Origin: Candidatus Hydrogenedens sp.
GTDB lineage: Bacteria; Hydrogenedentota; Hydrogenedentia; Hydrogenedentales; Hydrogenedentaceae
Assembly: GCA_035361075.1 (NCBI GenBank)
Contig: DAOSBX010000007.1
Coordinates: forward strand, 1 to 64,000
DNA length: 64,000 nucleotides
Direction of reading: 5' to 3'
Position 1 is the stretch's first letter; each line of letters starts with the position of its first letter. Positions 35,501 to 44,300 of this stretch are shown here, piece by piece. Made by a program: the position numbers and the translations under genes. The notes under the pieces are model-generated. The model saw nothing but the letters and a program-made list of their open reading frames with translations. It did not search any database and was not told where the DNA came from.

Positions 35501-36119
35501 GTAGAAGTAAGATAGGGAATACTTTTTTTAGAAATGGATAGTTTAGTGAGAGTAAGGAAGAAGTTATTAGGAACCACGCAGAAATACAAATAGGTATCCA
35601 ATGAGAAAGTCCGAGGTAAATACTGAATGAAGTAATTAGTCCACCTATTACAGCACCGAAAGCCTCGTAAGCATATACATAACGAATTATTGTTGAAGGT
35701 TTGGAATTGCTAACATCATTTGTAAAATGGTTTTGCCACCATAAAGCACAATGGGTGAATAAAAATCCTGTAAGGAAGCTTATTCCTGCAGGTGCTATTG
35801 CGGAATATAAAAAAAGAGAATGTATGTTAAAAAGTTCGTATGTCGGAATAGTTGAGATAAATCGTGAGTTACGCACCAAAAAATGTCCCCACAACCATGA
35901 AGGGATATAGAGAAGAGAGGTAAATGGGAAAAAGTATGAATATTTGTAGGAAAGTTTTCCGATAAAAGAACCTGGAATAATCCATATAAACCAGAAAAAG
36001 TAAAAAACACCTAAGGTAAGTTCATTCTCTTCAATGCAATGCAGAAAATCACGCACGAGCAATGCTTGTGCAGTGATTGAAAAGAGACCTAATGAAATGG
36101 GTAAAAGATATTTTTTCAC
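32565..36119 (-). CDS. Giant membrane flavin/iron-sulfur protein with spermidine-synthase-like region
   Basis: The 1184-residue protein has four parts. Residues 1-225 and about 520-780 are multi-helix membrane blocks of the membrane-spermidine-synthase/MFS type (YAYEAFGAVIGGLI; YIGLLSSMFMLGLSISPLLF). About 230-475 is a spermidine-synthase-like Rossmann domain whose SAM-type glycine motif is poor. About 800-935 is an FMN_bind domain with SGATTTSDA at 907-914, the consensus for covalent FMN on Thr as in RnfG/NqrC/NosR. About 955-1184 is a NosR/NapH-like membrane module with paired CxxxCP motifs (Cys1036/1040, Cys1129/1133) and a terminal C(x11)CxxCxxC (1160, 1172, 1175, 1178). It probably moves electrons across the membrane. 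It lies 13 bases after the MEMO-AMMECR1 gene and overlaps the next gene. The Cys arrangement at the end is shorter than a full 2[4Fe-4S] ferredoxin. Confidence 0.8.
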   Translation of the reverse strand: MKKYLLPISLGLFSITAQALLVRDFLHCIEENELTLGVFYFFWFIWIIPGSFIGKLSYKYSYFFPFTSLLYIPSWLWGHFLVRNSRFISTIPTYELFNIHSLFLYSAIAPAGISFLTGFLFTHCALWWQNHFTNDVSNSKPSTIIRYVYAYEAFGAVIGGLITSFSIYLGLSHWIPICISAWFLITSSLLSLNYPFLKKVFPILLLPLLLVLAFLLDSWENKSLWNRITKNENFRGKIITQKGEYLYGYDDNQFILLRNLKPALSFPNQEYGLRLLSTFFAQKNDAKDILLIGEPFIYTLPYLVSINNIEKILWIPFDFELSKNIVSLLHENSLINSEKIIFPQTEVRTFLKNTNDKFDIILVYTGDPQTITTNQYLTNHFFDLLKTHLTDKGIAGIRMSGGENFLGGEIATLGSSIYFTFQQVFKLNALKPGDETWLFGSVSYPLSEHIPTLEQRLSVLQQQISDIKPSIVKDLYPADRIIFQKNRYEEIKKFIREDYLINTEDKYLGFLYSNLFYLWKQGYSGLLDKIITIKQLVFFLLISSPLCFLLARWIYKRKSIRKGKGSCFYINLETYFAIFIIGAISMGISILLLIQFQYHYGTLSTYIGLLSSMFMLGLSISPLLFNALYTDNNKQSFFIVFFLFSVCICYTIAIIFVSSIHFYTYLAIFFLWGFALGFLLSMFLNTLDKELTTAQIAVNLEVWDNLGAGIGAFLFPIMLLPLLGLKYSIEVIFYYLLITFIFIPLLKKTPAHQSSLWGRNLGYILFPVLILCFISTEIYNRVTTPLPEDTFTIIAQELSDGGELQPEIIMLPDNRQIRYYTVTKKDENQNEHISYIFSTASLFKVIGYGGEMDIAVKVSKEGNIEDIKVIQSNETPDYLSLVENYFFLYKGKNIFQPETISEIDIVSGATTTSDAVKRAVQFSGKEFAKIIQTNNITQSKISFSYNTLAHTTYSVYIFLLFILLAIILRFFHNNLLRTLWLISVVIVLGFWLNIQYGLYSIVQLLSVEKLQFHLNISTILTIGIPVLVLINGNIYCGYLCPFGALSELISKFNWINRKITPTRQTWYITRQFKYIIAFLFFFIYFIVREATMISVDPLLSFFTLDISNYITIFGIFVLVASLLYNRFWCRVLCPTGAFLSLIQSLRIFSFFWQRTFPTHCDLGISRPEEIDCIQCNRCYKHEKK

Positions 36120-36132
36120 AATTACTCTTTAG

Positions 36133-37695
36133 TTATTCTTCGTGGAACACTTCTGCTTCAAAAACTTCAAATTCAGCACCTTCTTTATATCCATCTGGTG
36201 GTAAACCCGCTTTCATAGCCAGATGTTCCAGAGTTTGCTGTAAATTCCAATTTTGTTCCGGGGCTACCTGTGGTAAAAACAAAGCCTGGTAGTATCCTTT
36301 TTTCATAATTATCCCATGTTTCCCTAATTCAATTTCATTATAGTGATTTATTTTTTTTGGATGTGTAAGTAGGGATATATCAATCTTGATTTTAGGTAAT
36401 TCATCTTTCGTGATAGGATAGAATCGGGGGTCTTTAAAGCCTGCATTATATGCATTTTGTAAAACGGATTTATACATTGGCTTCGTTGCGAAAATTTCAC
36501 CAATACATCCTCGCAAGTCATCTTTTATTTTCAAAGTAACGAATGCGGCACGGGGCGTTTTCATTGTCTCTGTTATTTTAATGGGTATCTCATTGTCCGA
36601 TGGTAGTTTGTTATGTTCCAGCACATATTCAAGTGTCCATCGTGCTAATTTTAACAAATCCTTTTTCTCTTCAGGTGTTAATGTTGTTGAAACATTCATA
36701 GATTTTTTTTCTCCTTTCTGCCATGTTCCCGCAAAGGCAATGCTAAAATAACTTACTGAATTTTGATAATCATTTACAATCTCACCGGATTGTTTATATT
36801 CTACAAGTTTCGCTTGAGTATTTTCTGGTAATAAATACATCAAAACTCCAATCCCATACGGACCACAAATTGTAATTCCTGTTTGTTTAATATATTCATA
36901 AAATCCCTTCACATCTCGTTTCTCTATATATTGATATGCTCCCATATCTAATTTTTTAAGATTTTCCGGAATATTCTCACTAAAAGGGACATAATTGTAA
37001 TTGGGTCCATAATGAGTAAAATCGCTACTGGCAATGACTAATGTTTTTTCGTCAATATAGTTTTGTAGTATCTGAGCCACTTTTTCTGTGGTTTCTATGT
37101 CTAACCGTCCGCAAATCAGTGGGATTAACTTAAAGTCTTTTTTTAAGTATTGTAGCAATGGCAACTCAATTTCAACGCTATGCTCCCCTCGTTGTGCCAA
37201 AGGAAATTCCTTAAAATATGGGAATTTTTTTAATTCTTGAATAGTATCCACATCAAGGGGTATTTGTCCTAATGGAGTTTCATAAAAGTCCACAGAGGGA
37301 ACACTTATTATATTTTCTAATGGTGCTCTGTGACTTGTCCCTAATATAATTATTCTTGAGTATAAAGATTTTTCTGTTGCTTTAATTCCTTTACATGCGG
37401 TTAATCCTGAGTATGCATAACCTGCATGAGGTAATATCAGTCCGATAACACTTTTTATTGGCTCTACATCTGCTTTATTAAACAACTCTGAGATTTGTTG
37501 TTTTAGTTTTTCGGGAGATGCATCATACCATTGTCCAGCTATTAACGACTGGTAGACTTTTTTAGAATGTATTTCTTTAGTTTGGTCTGAGGTAGAATTA
37601 TCACCACATGCAAATGGGATAAGAAGGATGGACATAAGGAATAAACCAATATAAGAATACGTTTTCATAATACTCATCATACTTCCCTTACTCAT
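36133..37695 (-). CDS. amrBA: Exported AmmeMemoRadiSam fusion: MEMO (AmrB) plus AMMECR1 (AmrA)
   Basis: This 520-residue protein fuses two AmmeMemoRadiSam proteins. MEMO (about 45-320) keeps the putative metal residues: His90 (LPHAGYAYSG), His122 (GTSHRAP), His172 (GEHSVEIELPL), Asp225/His228 (SSDFTHYG) and Cys277 (TICGPYG). AMMECR1 (about 345-515) has the invariant LRGCIG (Cys397) and DPRFYPI. Before them is a signal sequence ending IPFACGDNS, which looks like a lipoprotein with an imperfect lipobox (Cys30), so the domains would be periplasmic. Alternative starts at 37680, 37677 or 37668 would shorten only the leader. The neighbours are AmrS and the flavin/iron-sulfur membrane protein. The reaction of this widespread trio is not established. 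Confidence 0.9.
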   Translation of the reverse strand: MSKGSMMSIMKTYSYIGLFLMSILLIPFACGDNSTSDQTKEIHSKKVYQSLIAGQWYDASPEKLKQQISELFNKADVEPIKSVIGLILPHAGYAYSGLTACKGIKATEKSLYSRIIILGTSHRAPLENIISVPSVDFYETPLGQIPLDVDTIQELKKFPYFKEFPLAQRGEHSVEIELPLLQYLKKDFKLIPLICGRLDIETTEKVAQILQNYIDEKTLVIASSDFTHYGPNYNYVPFSENIPENLKKLDMGAYQYIEKRDVKGFYEYIKQTGITICGPYGIGVLMYLLPENTQAKLVEYKQSGEIVNDYQNSVSYFSIAFAGTWQKGEKKSMNVSTTLTPEEKKDLLKLARWTLEYVLEHNKLPSDNEIPIKITETMKTPRAAFVTLKIKDDLRGCIGEIFATKPMYKSVLQNAYNAGFKDPRFYPITKDELPKIKIDISLLTHPKKINHYNEIELGKHGIIMKKGYYQALFLPQVAPEQNWNLQQTLEHLAMKAGLPPDGYKEGAEFEVFEAEVFHEE

Positions 37696-37717
37696 TCTTC
37701 TTTTATTATATTAAATT

Positions 37718-37909
37718 TCAACCCATCCATGATGACGGTTTAGGTGAAAATTTTCTTGTTTTATTTTTAGAATTAAAGTAGGTAGAAAGTTTCTTATTAG
37801 ATAAAGGTATCGCATATGTTTGTCGAACTAATGAAGGTTTTTTAATACCATATCTTGTAATTATGGCTGTTACTATATATGATAAAAATCTTCTTCTATT
37901 TATTGCCAT
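37718..37909 (-). CDS. 63-residue ORF with a twin-arginine-like start
   Basis: A short gene lies between AmrS and the MEMO-AMMECR1 gene, overlapping the AmrS end by 10 bases and ending 22 bases before the next start. It begins MAINRRRFLSYIVTAIITRY, a twin-arginine-like signal with a short hydrophobic core; the rest is basic and Ser/Lys/Asn-rich with no family motif. Its position makes real translation likely. It could be a small Tat-exported protein, or the remnant of a longer Tat-exported iron-sulfur or DUF362-like protein whose middle was lost; no such remainder is visible. Confidence 0.5.
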   Translation of the reverse strand: MAINRRRFLSYIVTAIITRYGIKKPSLVRQTYAIPLSNKKLSTYFNSKNKTRKFSPKPSSWMG

Positions 37910-38877
37910 ATTCCATATATCTCCGTGTTACATTTGGGACATTTCCCCTGTGAAATATTGTTTTGAAGGATATTAAAACCATATCGCTCTATAAGCAAGG
38001 TTTTGCATGATGGACAGTATGTATTTGAACTCTCTTTATGGATAATATTGCCAATATATACGAATTGTAAACCTTCATTTAAAGCGATTTGACGTGCTTT
38101 TAGAAGAGTCTCTAAGGGTGTTGGGGGTAGATGAGTCATTTTATAACGAGGATAAAATTGGGAAAAATGCAATGGTGTATCTTTCCCTAAATTTTTTGCT
38201 ACCCATGCGGATAATTGTTGCAGGTCTTCGTCTTTATCATTTAAGGTGGGAATAACTAAATTAGTGACCTCAAGTTCAACCCCTGCATTTTTAGTTAATT
38301 CCAGTGTTCTTAATACAGGTTTTAGTGTTCCATCGCATACGGTTCTATAAAATTCCTCTGAAAAGCCTTTTAAATCTATATTTGCGGATTGGACAAAAGG
38401 TAGTAATTGCTTGTAAGGTTCTTCGTTAATATATCCCGCAGTTACAAGAACATTTTTTAACCCTTTTTCAATAGATATTTTACAGCACTCATACGTATAC
38501 TCATAGTAAGCTAATGGCTCTGTATAGGTATAAGCAATGGAAGGACATTGATACTGAATAGCCAATGCGGACATCTGTTCAGGTTCTACAAATTCCGTTT
38601 CCATTTGGTATGGTTCTGTCTGAGATATTTCCCAATTCTGGCAATTTTTACAATGGAGATTACAACCTACGGTAGCAAGGGATAAAATAGGTGTCCCTGG
38701 TAAAAAATGATAAAGAGGTTTTTTCTCTACAGGGTCAACATGGATAGAGCAGGGATGTCCATAAGTAACTGCGTAAAGTTTTCCATCAATATTTATACGA
38801 ATACGACACTCTCCCTTTTGACCATGTTCAAGAACACAATAACGGGGACAAAGTTCACATTTAACTAATGTTGTCAT
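37900..38877 (-). CDS. amrS: AmmeMemoRadiSam system radical SAM protein
   Basis: The ATG at 38877 is preferred to the in-frame TTG at 38886; no strong ribosome site is seen for either. The 325-residue product is the radical SAM member of the AmmeMemoRadiSam trio, a relative of pyruvate-formate-lyase-activating enzymes. Key features are the N-terminal CELCPRYC motif with extra Cys residues, PLYHFLPGTP, the radical SAM cluster at Cys72/76/79 (GCNLHCKNCQN), and a C-terminal zinc ribbon (YCPSCKTLL and GKCPKCNTEIYG). It heads the minus-strand operon, making it transcribed with the MEMO-AMMECR1 fusion. Its substrate is unknown; co-occurrence with MEMO and AMMECR1 is the established fact. Confidence 0.93.
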   Translation of the reverse strand: MTTLVKCELCPRYCVLEHGQKGECRIRINIDGKLYAVTYGHPCSIHVDPVEKKPLYHFLPGTPILSLATVGCNLHCKNCQNWEISQTEPYQMETEFVEPEQMSALAIQYQCPSIAYTYTEPLAYYEYTYECCKISIEKGLKNVLVTAGYINEEPYKQLLPFVQSANIDLKGFSEEFYRTVCDGTLKPVLRTLELTKNAGVELEVTNLVIPTLNDKDEDLQQLSAWVAKNLGKDTPLHFSQFYPRYKMTHLPPTPLETLLKARQIALNEGLQFVYIGNIIHKESSNTYCPSCKTLLIERYGFNILQNNISQGKCPKCNTEIYGIWQ

Positions 38878-39016
38878 TTTAATCAAATTGAGTTATCTGT
38901 TTTACTTATATTATAACGGTAAAAAATAAATGAAGGGAACTTTTTGTTTCCTTTTAGTGTTTATTAATAAAAATACAAAATATTTAAATATTTTAATAAT
39001 AAGTAAAATAAATAAT

Positions 39017-39047
39017 TTGAAATATTAATTATTTTATGATAAAATAA
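39017..39047 (+). promoter_or_regulatory. Promoter and overlapping 19-bp palindrome of the MarR-RND operon
   Basis: TTGAAA (39017-39022) and TAAAAT (39040-39045) are 17 bases apart, about 35 bases before the first gene. A perfect inverted repeat, TTATTTTAT-G-ATAAAATAA, spans 39029-39047 and covers the -10 box, where a MarR-family dimer would compete with polymerase. The MarR gene is second in the same operon, so autorepression is likely. Confidence 0.5.
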
Positions 39048-39080
39048 ACTCACAAATCATTAAAACAAGGAATTGATATT

Positions 39081-39443
39081 ATGCAATGTAATTGTTCCGA
39101 TGAAAAAGGCACTATTCTTGTTTATTCATGTTCAGGTATTGCCAATACAGGATTAGTAGCAGACCGTGTTGTTAGAAATTTAGTAAAAGATAAGGTATGT
39201 CGTGGTTCATGTCTTTCAGGAGTAGCCTCTGATTCTTCAGGCTTCATCCAATCTGCATTGGGAGCAGATAGGAATGTAGTAATAGATGGCTGTCCTGTTT
39301 CCTGTGGAAAGAAAATATTTGAGAAGAGACAAATACCATTTGAGCATATTGTGATAACGGATTTAGGCGTTGAAAAGGGGAAGACAATTGTTACAGATGA
39401 ATTAGTCCATGAGATTACTGAAGTGGTTAAGAAAAAAATATAA
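39081..39443 (+). CDS. DGC-domain putative zinc-binding protein
   Basis: This 120-residue protein has the DGC family pattern: an N-terminal CNC...YSCSG motif, CRGSCLSGVASDSSG in the middle and DGCPVSCGKKIFEKR, the diagnostic cysteines thought to bind metal. DGC proteins are small and their role is not established; they tend to occur near metal or redox regulators. Here it is the first gene of an operon with a MarR regulator and an RND efflux system, so a metal or thiol-linked sensing task is plausible. It follows a palindromic promoter by ~35 bases. Confidence 0.82.
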   Translation: MQCNCSDEKGTILVYSCSGIANTGLVADRVVRNLVKDKVCRGSCLSGVASDSSGFIQSALGADRNVVIDGCPVSCGKKIFEKRQIPFEHIVITDLGVEKGKTIVTDELVHEITEVVKKKI

Positions 39444-39476
39444 AGATAGCATTACACATATTGTTGGAGATGCATA

Positions 39477-39950
39477 ATGGAACGATATGATGAGTCAGCC
39501 TATGAGATATTGAAAACAATTCAAATGATTCAGAGATGGATGCATAGTCGGTTTCATAGTTGTTCTTCAGAAAAGGAAAAAATAAAATTTGGGCATGACC
39601 TCACAATGCCTCAGTTTCAGATGTTGGTCACAATAAAAAATTATGAGCCATTAAAATTAAAGGAATTAGCGGAATACTTGTATGTTTCTCCTCCTGCAGC
39701 AAGTTTGATGTTAGACCGATTAGTGGAATTGGGGCTGGTAGTTCGTGAGCAGTCATCTGAAGACCGTCGTGAAATACAAATCCGCTTAACGCCAGAAGCC
39801 AGTAAGACCCTGAAATGGCATGAAAATCAAGTGTTAACAGGGATAAGTGACTTATTAAAAGGTTTAGGCGATGAAACTGCATCTCAATGGGTTGATGTTT
39901 ATAAAAAAATAAGAGAATATTTAATATCTGTCCAGAATAACAACAAATAA
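39477..39950 (+). CDS. MarR-family transcriptional regulator
   Basis: This 157-residue winged-helix regulator has the MarR layout: a long N-terminal dimer helix, LTMPQFQMLVTIKNYEPL, the recognition region KELAEYLYVSPPAASLMLDR, and wing SSEDRREIQIRLTPEASKTL. It probably represses this operon through the palindrome at 39029-39047 until a substrate of the pump binds. It is followed 14 bases later by the membrane fusion gene, which is the common arrangement for drug-responsive RND systems. It has no obvious redox Cys pair for oxidation sensing. Confidence 0.92.
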   Translation: MERYDESAYEILKTIQMIQRWMHSRFHSCSSEKEKIKFGHDLTMPQFQMLVTIKNYEPLKLKELAEYLYVSPPAASLMLDRLVELGLVVREQSSEDRREIQIRLTPEASKTLKWHENQVLTGISDLLKGLGDETASQWVDVYKKIREYLISVQNNNK

Positions 39951-39964
39951 AGTGAGGAAATTTT

Positions 39965-41314
39965 ATGAATGACGATGAGATAAAAAAGTACATAACAATT
40001 TCAAAATTAGTCTCATTTTTAATTGCAATTTTAATCTTTTTATTGGGGATTGTTTCCTTTCTTTTCTTTTCTTCTTTTCGCAAACCTCCAGCACAAGCAG
40101 AACAGGAAGAGCGTCCCATTCCTGTTGATGTAGTTCAGGTGCAACCGGAAGATGTTCCAATTATATTAAATGGTTTTGGAGAAGTCCGAACCTTAGCAAC
40201 GGTTCCTATAGCACCGGAAGTATCGGGGCGTGTTATTCATATTCATCCAAGATTGGAAGCCGGTGAGGTTATCCCTGTAGGGGAAGTCTTATTTGAAATA
40301 GATCCCAGTGATTACCAAGTTCGCCTAAAATCTGCACAAGCAAGTTTAGAACAGGCAAAGCAGACATTGAAAAGGACACAGGAACAGTTTGCCTCCGATA
40401 AAGAACGACTTAAAACATTAGAGCGTACTAAAGACCTTGCTTATTCAGAGTTCCAGCGTGTGAAGCAGTTATTTGAAAGAGAAAAAGTGGGTACACAATC
40501 GAATGTTGAGCAAACAGAACGGGCGTACAATCAGGCATTAGATGCTTATAATTTATTAGTCCAATCTGTGGAGTTATATCCTTTAAGAGTTAGAGAATCT
40601 GAGGAGGTAGTGAAAAATGCGGAAGCCCAATTATCCCAGGCAGAAATAAATCTATCACGGACACAGGTAAAGGTTCCTTTTAACGCACGGATTAAAACAG
40701 TGAATCTTGAAGCAGGACAATATGTAACCCCTGGTTCTGTTGTAATGACACTTTCAGATGATTCCATTCTGGAAATATCAGTCCCCTTAGATGCGAAACA
40801 GGCAACGCAGTGGCTTCCATTTCAAAAGGATAATATCAATATTGATTCTGCATGGTTTCCACCATTAGAGCCTAAAGAATGTGAAATTCTATGGACAGAG
40901 GATAAAGAAAATCATAAATGGAAAGGTTTGTTACATCGTATCGAAAGATATGATGAAAAAACGAGGACAATTTATGCAGTTGTTCGTATTGAAAAGGAAA
41001 ATGTGTTTTCCTTATCTGATGATAAAATACCATTGGTTCAGGGTATGTTTTGTCAGGTAAAAATTCCAGGCAAGATATTATCGGGTGTATTTCGTTTGCC
41101 AGATACTGCAGTAAGTTTTGAAGGGACAGTTTATGTCGCAGAGAATGACCGTTTAAAGTCAGTTCAAGTGGAACGATTATATATTCAAGGTGATGAAGTT
41201 ATAGTAAAAGGTCTTAAGCCAGGGACTGTTGTTGTTACAACTCGTTTGGTTAATCCGATAGAGAATTCACTGTTGGAAATCCAAAAATCGGGAGATAAGG
41301 AATCTGATTCATGA
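39965..41314 (+). CDS. RND efflux periplasmic adaptor (HlyD/AcrA-like)
   Basis: This 449-residue membrane fusion protein joins the inner-membrane pump to the outer-membrane channel. It has a membrane anchor at about 13-36 (SFLIAILIFLLGIVSFLFF), the first lipoyl half (GRVIHIHPRLEAGEVIPVGE), a long alpha-helical hairpin rich in Gln/Glu/Lys (about 112-215), then the second lipoyl half (AQLSQAEINLSRTQVKVPF) and beta-barrel and membrane-proximal domains. It lacks a lipobox, so anchoring is by the helix. Its stop overlaps the pump start by four bases (ATGA), and the operon supplies pump and channel. Confidence 0.93.
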   Translation: MNDDEIKKYITISKLVSFLIAILIFLLGIVSFLFFSSFRKPPAQAEQEERPIPVDVVQVQPEDVPIILNGFGEVRTLATVPIAPEVSGRVIHIHPRLEAGEVIPVGEVLFEIDPSDYQVRLKSAQASLEQAKQTLKRTQEQFASDKERLKTLERTKDLAYSEFQRVKQLFEREKVGTQSNVEQTERAYNQALDAYNLLVQSVELYPLRVRESEEVVKNAEAQLSQAEINLSRTQVKVPFNARIKTVNLEAGQYVTPGSVVMTLSDDSILEISVPLDAKQATQWLPFQKDNINIDSAWFPPLEPKECEILWTEDKENHKWKGLLHRIERYDEKTRTIYAVVRIEKENVFSLSDDKIPLVQGMFCQVKIPGKILSGVFRLPDTAVSFEGTVYVAENDRLKSVQVERLYIQGDEVIVKGLKPGTVVVTTRLVNPIENSLLEIQKSGDKESDS

Positions 41315-44300
41315 ATCAGTTTTTAGGGTATTTTGTCGGAAACCGTGTTTTTGCGAATATATTGACTGCAGTTATACTTATTGCAGGATTAATTTCTCTG
41401 TTGTTAATTCGGAGGGAATTATTCCCTGAATTCTCTTTAGATATGATAACAGTCCAGGTAATATATCCCGGTGCAGACCCAGAGGAAGTTGAAGAAGGTA
41501 TTTGTCGTAAGATTGAGGAATCCTTAGATACCGTAGAAGGAATAAAACGATATACTACCGTCGCTTCGGAAAATATGGGAATGGCAAATATTGAAGTGAT
41601 GGATAGTTATGATTTAAGTAAGGTATATGATAAGGTTCGTAATGCCATTGATTCTATTTCTACATTTCCAAAAGACGCAGAGAAACCAATAACGAATGAA
41701 GTAACTATTCGCCGTGAGGTTATTCAGGTAGCATTATCTGGAAATTTACCCGATAAAATCTTAAAAGAGTGGGCAGAACAGATAAAAGACGAATTACAGG
41801 CACTTCCAGAACTTTCGCAGGTTTTTATTTTTGGTGCAAAACAATATGAAATAGGGATTGAAGTGTCTGAAGAAAAACTTCAAAAGTTAGGGCTAACCTT
41901 TTCGCAGGTAGCTTCGGCAATTCGTTCCGGAAACTTGAATATTTCTGGAGGGCTTATTCGTTCTAAAGGTGCGGAAATACGAATTCGAACAATAGGTAGA
42001 AAATATTATGCAGATGAATTGGCTAAGATAGTAGTATTAGCCAAACCCACAGGTGAAGTGATTACTCTGGACCAGGTAGCGGAAATACGGGATGATTTTA
42101 ATGAAGACCCCTTAGAGGCAGATTTTAATGGAGAAAAATCAGTTTTGATCTCATGTTTCAAAACTCAGGAAGAAGATGATATAGCCATATCAGATGCAGT
42201 CAAAAAATATGTAGAATCAAAGCAAAAACAACTGCCTCCTGGAGTGAAAATTTCTGTATGGAACGACAGAGCTCGATTAATTCGAGCACGATTAAATCTG
42301 CTTGAGATAAATGGTATTCAAGGGTTGATTATTGTTATTGTGATGTTATTGTTACTGATGAATGCTCGTTTATCATTTTTCGTTACTTTAGGAATCCCTA
42401 TTTCCTTTGCAGGGGCTATATGCATTATGTATCTTCATGGCAGTACTTTAAATATGATGTCGTTATTTGGGTTAATTATGGTATTGGGTATGCTGGTTGA
42501 TGATGCAATTATAGTCGGTGAAGCAATATACTACCATCGCCAGCGAGGATTGCCCCCCATGAAAGCGGCGTTAACGGGTGTAGAGGAAGTGGGATTGCCC
42601 GTGATAGGGGCTGTAACAACAACAATAGCCGCATTTATCCCGTTGATGTTTGTGAGTGGAATTATGGGTAAGTTTATTCGTATTTTGCCCATAGTTGTTA
42701 TTTCTGCGTTGAGTGTATCATTATTTGAATCTCTTTTCTTGCTTCCTGCTCTTAATGATTTGCCTGATTTATCTCATACCATTTCAAACTCTGATAATCG
42801 GAGACATCCTCTGAAAAGACTAAGATGGTTTTTTAGTGATTTTCTCGATGCTTTTGTTGAAAAAATTTATCTTCCATTTTTAAATACCATGTTAAAGCAT
42901 CGTTATATTTCGTTAACAGCCTTTATCGCTATATTATTAACGATAATGGGACTTGTTCGGGGGCAAATTATTAAATTTGAAGTTTTTACTGAGGCTGATG
43001 GGGACTATTTAATGGCACAGGTTGAGTTTCCTGCGGGGACACCGTTTCATGTTACAAAAGATGCTGTAAAAAGAATGGAAGATGCCCTAAAAAGGTTAGC
43101 AGAGAAAACCACCACTATAAGTGGCGAACCGTTGGTTAAGAATGTTTATAGTGTTGTGGGGCAGAGTAGTAGTGGATTTTCTGCTCAGGGGGGAAGTAAT
43201 GTAGGTGAAATTAGAGTAGAATTATTACCCACAGAACGAAGGGGGATTCATGCAAAGAAATTAAGTTCTATGTGGGCAAAGGAAACAGGGACTATCCCAG
43301 GAACATTAAAACAGAAATATGATGTAAGTGGAGGAGGACCTCGTGGAACAGGAATTGAATTATGGCTAAGAAGTGAGAACCTTCAGGATATAATTCGTGC
43401 AAGTCAGGAGATAAAAGAAAAACTTAAAACTTACGATGGAGTTTATCAAATTGAGGATGATTATCGCCCTGCAAAAATTGAAGCGAGGTTTTATCTGAAA
43501 CCAGAGGCGCAAACATTGGGGATAACTCTGGATTCATTAGGTAGGCAATTAGCGGGTGGCTTTTTTGGAGAAGAAGCGGTTCGAATTCAAAGGGGTAGAG
43601 ATGATATCCGTATACGGGTTCGTTATCCTCGTGAGGACCGTAGCTATCTCTCTATATTAAATCAAGTTCGCATAAGGACAAATCAAGGATATGAAGTTCC
43701 TTTATTTGCTGTGGCTGATGTAGATTTTACTCCAGGTTTTTCTTCTATTACACGTGTTGATGGAATGCGAAGAGTTGTGGTAACAGCAGATATAGAGACA
43801 ACAAAGGCAAATTCAACAGAAATTATTGGTGATTTAACAAATAATTTTCTCCCATTGCTCCAAAGGAAATATCCAGGATTAATATGGTCGTTTGAAGGAC
43901 CTCAACAAAATAGTAGAGATGCACTTGGCTCCTTAAAAGTGGGTTTCCCTATTGCATTGTTATTAATTTTCCTGATTATTTCATCGATATTCCATTCTTA
44001 TTCTCAACCGATATTAATTATGCTTACCATTCCATTTGGTGTTGTAGGAGCATTGATTGGTCATTTATTGTTCGGACAAACTGTTACACTTATGAGTTTA
44101 TTCGGTATTGTTGCCCTCGCTGGTGTGGTTGTTAATGATGCTATTGTTTTTGTGGATTGCTTTAATGCAAACCTTGGCGAGGGGAATAGTTTTATTTCTT
44201 CAATACTTCAAGCAGGTAAGAGAAGGTTTCGTGCTATTTTCTTAACTACAACCACTACATTTGGAGGGCTTATAGGTTTGCTTTTTACACGAGATATGCA

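Noticed and set aside
32565..36119. Functional spermidine synthase
   Set aside because: The Rossmann-like region lacks a good SAM-binding glycine motif and sits between membrane blocks in a flavin/iron-sulfur protein, so polyamine synthesis is not supported.
39628..40119. 163-codon minus-strand frame over the MarR and adaptor genes
   Set aside because: Antisense to recognised genes and composition follows their codons.
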